A DNA stretch of 46,493 nucleotides from Nocardia vinacea NBRC 16497 (lineage in GTDB: Bacteria > Actinomycetota > Actinomycetes > Mycobacteriales > Mycobacteriaceae). The stretch is taken from assembly GCF_000308835.1 (NCBI RefSeq), contig NZ_BAGN01000403.1, positions 1 to 46,493 of the forward strand. The letters are read 5' to 3'. This document shows positions 43,447 through 46,493 of this stretch, in pieces (the stretch's first letter is position 1; the number at the start of each line of letters is the position of its first letter). The position numbers were made by a program, and so were the translations under genes. Under the pieces are notes generated by a model. It had not been told where the DNA came from. It did not search any database and worked only from the letters and a program-made list of their open reading frames with translations.

Positions 43447-43596
43447 CAACGGACCAGAAGGAGCTGGCCAACAGGTGGCTGGTGCAAGGAAGGACCGGCC
43501 ACGACTTTTGGGAGACTTTCTGGCGAGTTTCCGGGTCTGGATACGACTACGGCCCCTAACCGTCCGCGTTGATGCGCTGGTCAGAGGCCGTTTTCG
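43447..43596 (+). other. sequence between the MDR gene and the tRNA fragment
   Basis: This 150-base stretch holds no gene or hairpin that I can support. It ends at the tRNA-like fragment. Confidence 0.4.
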
Positions 43597-43626
43597 GCTC
43601 CCCCATCTGGACTCGAACCAGAAACC
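43597..43626 (-). tRNA. tRNA 3' fragment (Asn-like), probable attachment-site scar
   Basis: On the minus strand a perfect T arm (TCTGG-TTCGAGT-CCAGA) is followed by the acceptor strand TGGGGGA and discriminator G, as in actinobacterial tRNA-Asn. No matching 5' acceptor strand TCCCCCA, D arm or anticodon arm is found upstream of it. It is thus only the 3' part, which integrases commonly duplicate on insertion. The Asn assignment rests on memory of the acceptor end. Confidence 0.65.
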
Positions 43627-43751
43627 TGCCGTTTCTGAGTAGGCGATGTTTCTGACTTCTCGACAGTTCCCAATAGTGCCCGCGAGCTGCACTGATAGCG
43701 AAAATTGGGATCCCAACAAATCCCGTTGAATCCGATCGATTCCCGCCGAAA

Positions 43752-43833
43752 GCGTGTCGTTTGCGTGTCGTTGGTCGAGTTGGCCCGAGAATAGTCCACA
43801 AAACAGCCTCCAGCGTGTCGTTAAACAACACGC
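43752..43833. repeat. three GCGTGTCGTT direct repeats plus an inverted copy
   Basis: GCGTGTCGTT occurs at 43752-43761, 43763-43772 and 43813-43822, and the third is followed by ACACGC, forming an imperfect inverted repeat to 43833. They lie near the tRNA fragment. They may be integrase or excisionase arm sites, but no integrase gene is in view. Confidence 0.5.
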
Positions 43834-43860
43834 CGGACACTTGAGGCTAATGGCAATTTG

Positions 43861-44076
43861 TCAGCAAACTTGACGAGCCTTCGCGAACCCACCAGTGGCG
43901 TCATGCATTTGTTGGACAGTGAGCGTCTCTACTGCCACTCGGGCGTGTGCCCAGGGAGCGAGATCATTGCGGGATGTGGACAGCGCGACCGCGGCCTTGT
44001 AGAGGACGGCGAGCTGGTTGCCTAGCAGTTGCGGGTCCGTGGCGCCGGGCCTGTCAGGCCACCTCGGTGAGTCCAC
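43861..44076 (-). pseudogene. C-terminal stub of a TetR regulator
   Basis: This 71-codon frame reads TDPQLLGNQLAVLYKAAVAL and later APWAHARVAVETL, closely like the ligand domain end of TetR proteins (DP-LLG-QL-LLY-GA). It lacks the HTH and most of the body. The upstream part is absent, so it is a truncated remnant. It lies among other fragments next to the tRNA scar. Confidence 0.55.
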
Positions 44077-44144
44077 CCGGCGCCCCTGGCCGTCAACCAG
44101 GCGAGCCCGATCGTGGCCGCGCGCGGTGTCGCTGCACCCGCGGG

Positions 44145-44306
44145 CGGTCCAACCAACGCAGACTCGCCGAATCTGACACTACCTTCGAGGAGGTTCTCGA
44201 CGACGTCCGCCGCGACATGGCATGGCAGCTCTCCGCGTACGGCGAATCGCCGAGTCAGCTGCGCGCGGCGCTGGCGATGAAAGGCATTGCCTCCCAGCCG
44301 TTATAG
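44145..44306 (+). pseudogene. C-terminal stub of an AraC regulator
   Basis: The end of this frame reads NQRRLAESDTTFEEVLDDVR and RDMAWQL, matching the AraC-family HTH (RLQRRLAEEGTTFxEVLDDVRRDLA). No N-terminal domain is present and the final recognition part is altered, so it is a fragment. Upstream frame content is unrelated Arg-rich sequence. It is another scar near the island edge. Confidence 0.6.
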
Positions 44307-44407
44307 CGCCCGTTTAGCTGCCAAGCACACCGAGGGACCGGCTCCCAGGCCGGGCAACCGTGAGGTAGCCAACCAATCGAATGTCGCACCGGAGTGAAGA
44401 TACGGTC

Positions 44408-46493
44408 CTACCAGCGTCCGAACAGACACATCCCCGCGGCGGGCTTTCGAGCATCCGGAAATTGGGCCAAGAACGCACGCCGGAATGCTATTGGTAGCGG
44501 AGTGCCTCGGGCGTGTGCTTCATAGACGGCAGCGAGAAGTGCGCCCGAACTCCGATCATCGAGATCCCAGAGTCCGCCCACTACTAGGGATGCGCCAGCG
44601 AGGATGCATGCCAAAGACGCGACGACCGAGTGCGAAGCTTCGGGCGATCGAGCCGACCAGCAGCAGCCGAGACTGACCGCATTCGGCAGAGGCAGCGTCA
44701 GAAAGTCTGCGAGAGGAAGCTTTTCGGTTCCGAGATCGATCTCGAACTCGAAACCTTCGGAACGAGTTCCGTGAGCACTGACAACGAGCAAATCGTAGGT
44801 GTCCGACCGCAGAGCCGTGCCGAGATCCGCGAAGTTGCGAGCCTGGCGAAAGCTGATGCGGCCGTCGTCACTCAAGCGACGGAGTGCCTCGATTTCGCAT
44901 TGCGAACCGTTCAGGTTCTCGTTGAACAGGCCGATGATCCTCGGATGTGGCGCGGCAGTGATCGGAGTCAGTCGCATGACCGAGGCGACCGAGGGAGCGA
45001 CACAGAACTGGGAAACGAATTCGGGAAGAAGCCGTGGCCAACACAGTTCCCATGAAGGCTGATCGGGAATGATGTAAACACCGGCGCCCATACTTTCGGG
45101 TTCGAGATGTCCGAACAGCCGTTCCGACAGCCACGTCAGCTGCTCGTCTGCGAGGTCCTCAGAGGAAACACCGATCGCTGCTTCGATCAGATCGATCCGC
45201 TCAGAGGAAAGGGTGATTTCTTCAACCTCACACTCTGTCGAGGTAGCCGCCAACGTGGTGACGTGTAGATAGCTTCCGTAGGGCTGGCTATCGGGATCGT
45301 CCACGATGTCGTGCGACAGGGTCACCCAGACTATCGACGCGTCCGGAAGGAAGGATTTCAGATCGGCGATGTCCAGTACCTCAGGATCGCGCTGCAGGGC
45401 GTCGACTGCTGCCAGATCAGTTAGTGCCCGAGTCGCCGTAGACAGGTTCGCGTAGCGGTGATCCAACGCGACCCCGAGACGGACATCTCCGGCGAAGTCC
45501 GCGGCCTGTGCCGCAATATTGGAGCCGCGATGACTACGGTCTATCCGCCGGGCCGCCGAACAATAGTCGACCAAAAGGCTGTCGACCGGCAGCATCGACT
45601 TAGCCGTGGTCACATGGTCGTTGGCCAGTCTGAGCATACTGAGCCGAAACTCGTTCGGACTGTACAGCTGTCCCGAATGCAGCAATGCCATCTCGGAAAT
45701 CAAACGGCACGTGGCGGCCTGGTCAGGAGTATTTGCTTGCTCGACGAGACGGGCGTATAGCTGCGCGACGGCATGAAGGTCGCCAGCATCGGCTGCCCGA
45801 GCCGCCCGACTGGGTAATGTCTGGTCACCGGAGAAAGCCGAGCCAGGCGATGCGTCGTGGTTTTGCACCCACCGGGCCATACGCTCGACATGTCGAGCTG
45901 CGGGGTCGGAACGTTCGACACCCGCGAACTCCGAAAGGTACTGAGCGCGCAGCGGTCCATAGACGTCGGCGTCGCGCCTGGTCAACGGCATCTGACCACG
46001 GTAGAAGTTGAACAGTGCGCGGTATCCCAAGCTGTGCGGACGGTCTTTGGCTGCGACGAGCACTCGCTTCAGCAGAGGAAAGATCCCGTTATCGTGAGCA
46101 GCAGCGGCAGCCGAGCGAAGCGCTTCAGACTGGCGTTCGCTTGTCGCCAGATTCTCGATCTGCACAAGGATCGCCTCTACGACCGCCGAGACAGCAGTGC
46201 TGTCCGCATGATGGATCCGGTTCGAGTCGAGAGCCCGGGATAGGCATTCCAGATTCGCGTCGGAGATAGCTTGTCCCGAAGCGTGGAAATCCTGAGCAAC
46301 GCCAGCAGCCAGATCCTCGTATCCGCGGATCGTGTAAAGCTGCTGAATCCGCGCGGCCACAGTGGCCGTGACCACCCCGGACAGATGGCTGGCCGGTCCA
46401 CCCTCGGCCGTCTCGATCAGGACATCACGCGCGTAGGCGATGTCCTGCTGGAATATCGGACTACGACTGAGTAGATCGAATAAACGCGCAGCA
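44408..46493 (-). CDS. CHAT-domain (caspase-like) protein, N-terminus beyond window
   Basis: The frame stays open to the window edge, so the true start lies outside; the GTG at 46375 is not a convincing start. At least 695 codons are present. The C-terminal CHAT peptidase domain shows the His in VVSAHGTRS (codon 44771-44773) and Cys in SLGCCWSARSPE (codons 44660-44665), the expected catalytic pair, then SLVVGGLWDLDDRSSGALLA and the end at MCLFGRW. The rest looks helical, possibly TPR-like. CHAT proteins are proteases of signalling or defence systems. G+C is visibly lower than in the rest of the window, consistent with transfer. Any partner gene would be past the edge. Confidence 0.88.
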   Translation of the reverse strand, partial: AARLFDLLSRSPIFQQDIAYARDVLIETAEGGPASHLSGVVTATVAARIQQLYTIRGYEDLAAGVAQDFHASGQAISDANLECLSRALDSNRIHHADSTAVSAVVEAILVQIENLATSERQSEALRSAAAAAHDNGIFPLLKRVLVAAKDRPHSLGYRALFNFYRGQMPLTRRDADVYGPLRAQYLSEFAGVERSDPAARHVERMARWVQNHDASPGSAFSGDQTLPSRAARAADAGDLHAVAQLYARLVEQANTPDQAATCRLISEMALLHSGQLYSPNEFRLSMLRLANDHVTTAKSMLPVDSLLVDYCSAARRIDRSHRGSNIAAQAADFAGDVRLGVALDHRYANLSTATRALTDLAAVDALQRDPEVLDIADLKSFLPDASIVWVTLSHDIVDDPDSQPYGSYLHVTTLAATSTECEVEEITLSSERIDLIEAAIGVSSEDLADEQLTWLSERLFGHLEPESMGAGVYIIPDQPSWELCWPRLLPEFVSQFCVAPSVASVMRLTPITAAPHPRIIGLFNENLNGSQCEIEALRRLSDDGRISFRQARNFADLGTALRSDTYDLLVVSAHGTRSEGFEFEIDLGTEKLPLADFLTLPLPNAVSLGCCWSARSPEASHSVVASLACILAGASLVVGGLWDLDDRSSGALLAAVYEAHARGTPLPIAFRRAFLAQFPDARKPAAGMCLFGRW

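Noticed and set aside
42379..43719. Long upstream extension of the HxlR frame
   Set aside because: It is antisense to the MDR gene and typical of a G+C-rich shadow; the family length is about 127 residues.
43556..43840. 94-codon minus-strand frame through the tRNA fragment
   Set aside because: Its end is a translation of the T arm and acceptor strand of the tRNA fragment, so it is not a protein gene. It could be the end of a lost integrase, but no integrase motif is present.
1..46493. CRISPR array or insertion sequence
   Set aside because: I saw no regularly spaced identical repeats and no transposase gene; the only repeats are coding tracts in the disordered protein and the short set near 43752.

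Overview
The window is high-G+C actinobacterial DNA. The gene set (SARP/BTAD regulators, ECF41 and ECF42 sigma factors, a family A polymerase of the 'bifunctional exonuclease/polymerase' type, many small oxidoreductases) suits Nocardia or a close relative. The genus is an inference from gene content, not from a marker gene.

Layout. (1) 431-11810, plus strand: a compact twelve-gene operon for a phage-tail-like extracellular contractile injection system (eCIS). In order it has sheath, tube, tail-assembly protein, a small DUF6760-like protein, an 828-residue disordered protein with 13 copies of a hydrophobic-Gln-Arg motif, second tube, LysM tube-capping/hub adaptor, VgrG-like spike, PAAR tip, gp25-like, gp6/J-like and gpI/gp7-like baseplate proteins. 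No AAA+ ATPase, terminator/cap, fibre or recognisable toxin gene is in view. (2) 11728-16145: a convergent STAND-ATPase/BTAD regulator overlaps the operon end, and divergent from it lies an unrecognised 378-residue protein that is a candidate cargo. (3) 16164-26071: GH38 alpha-mannosidase, a small coiled-coil protein, SRPBCC protein, an ECF41 sigma factor with an oxidoreductase cluster (both promoters match the ECF41 motif), a class II glutamine amidotransferase and a DNA polymerase. (4) 26053-32301: VOC proteins, membrane protein, secreted GH1 glycosidase, SDR/TetR pair with two operator-like palindromes, and a permuted NlpC/P60-like protein. (5) 32321-38123: CarH/LitR-like MerR protein beside a DNA photolyase, an ECF42 sigma factor with its DGPF/YCII partner, and an AtoE-type transporter. 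(6) 38226-43446: small membrane proteins, a monooxygenase, Lrp regulator with EamA exporter, HxlR regulator with quinone-oxidoreductase-like enzyme. (7) 43447-46493: a scarred segment with a tRNA 3' fragment, short direct repeats and the C-terminal stubs of a TetR and an AraC regulator, leading into a CHAT-domain (caspase-like) gene cut off by the window end. It looks like the edge of an integrated island.

The most interesting points are the QR-motif protein of the eCIS, the unknown protein next to the eCIS regulator, the matched ECF41 promoter pair, the spaced GATGCA-like repeats at the photolyase gene beside a B12-type MerR regulator, and the CHAT gene at an att-like tRNA fragment.
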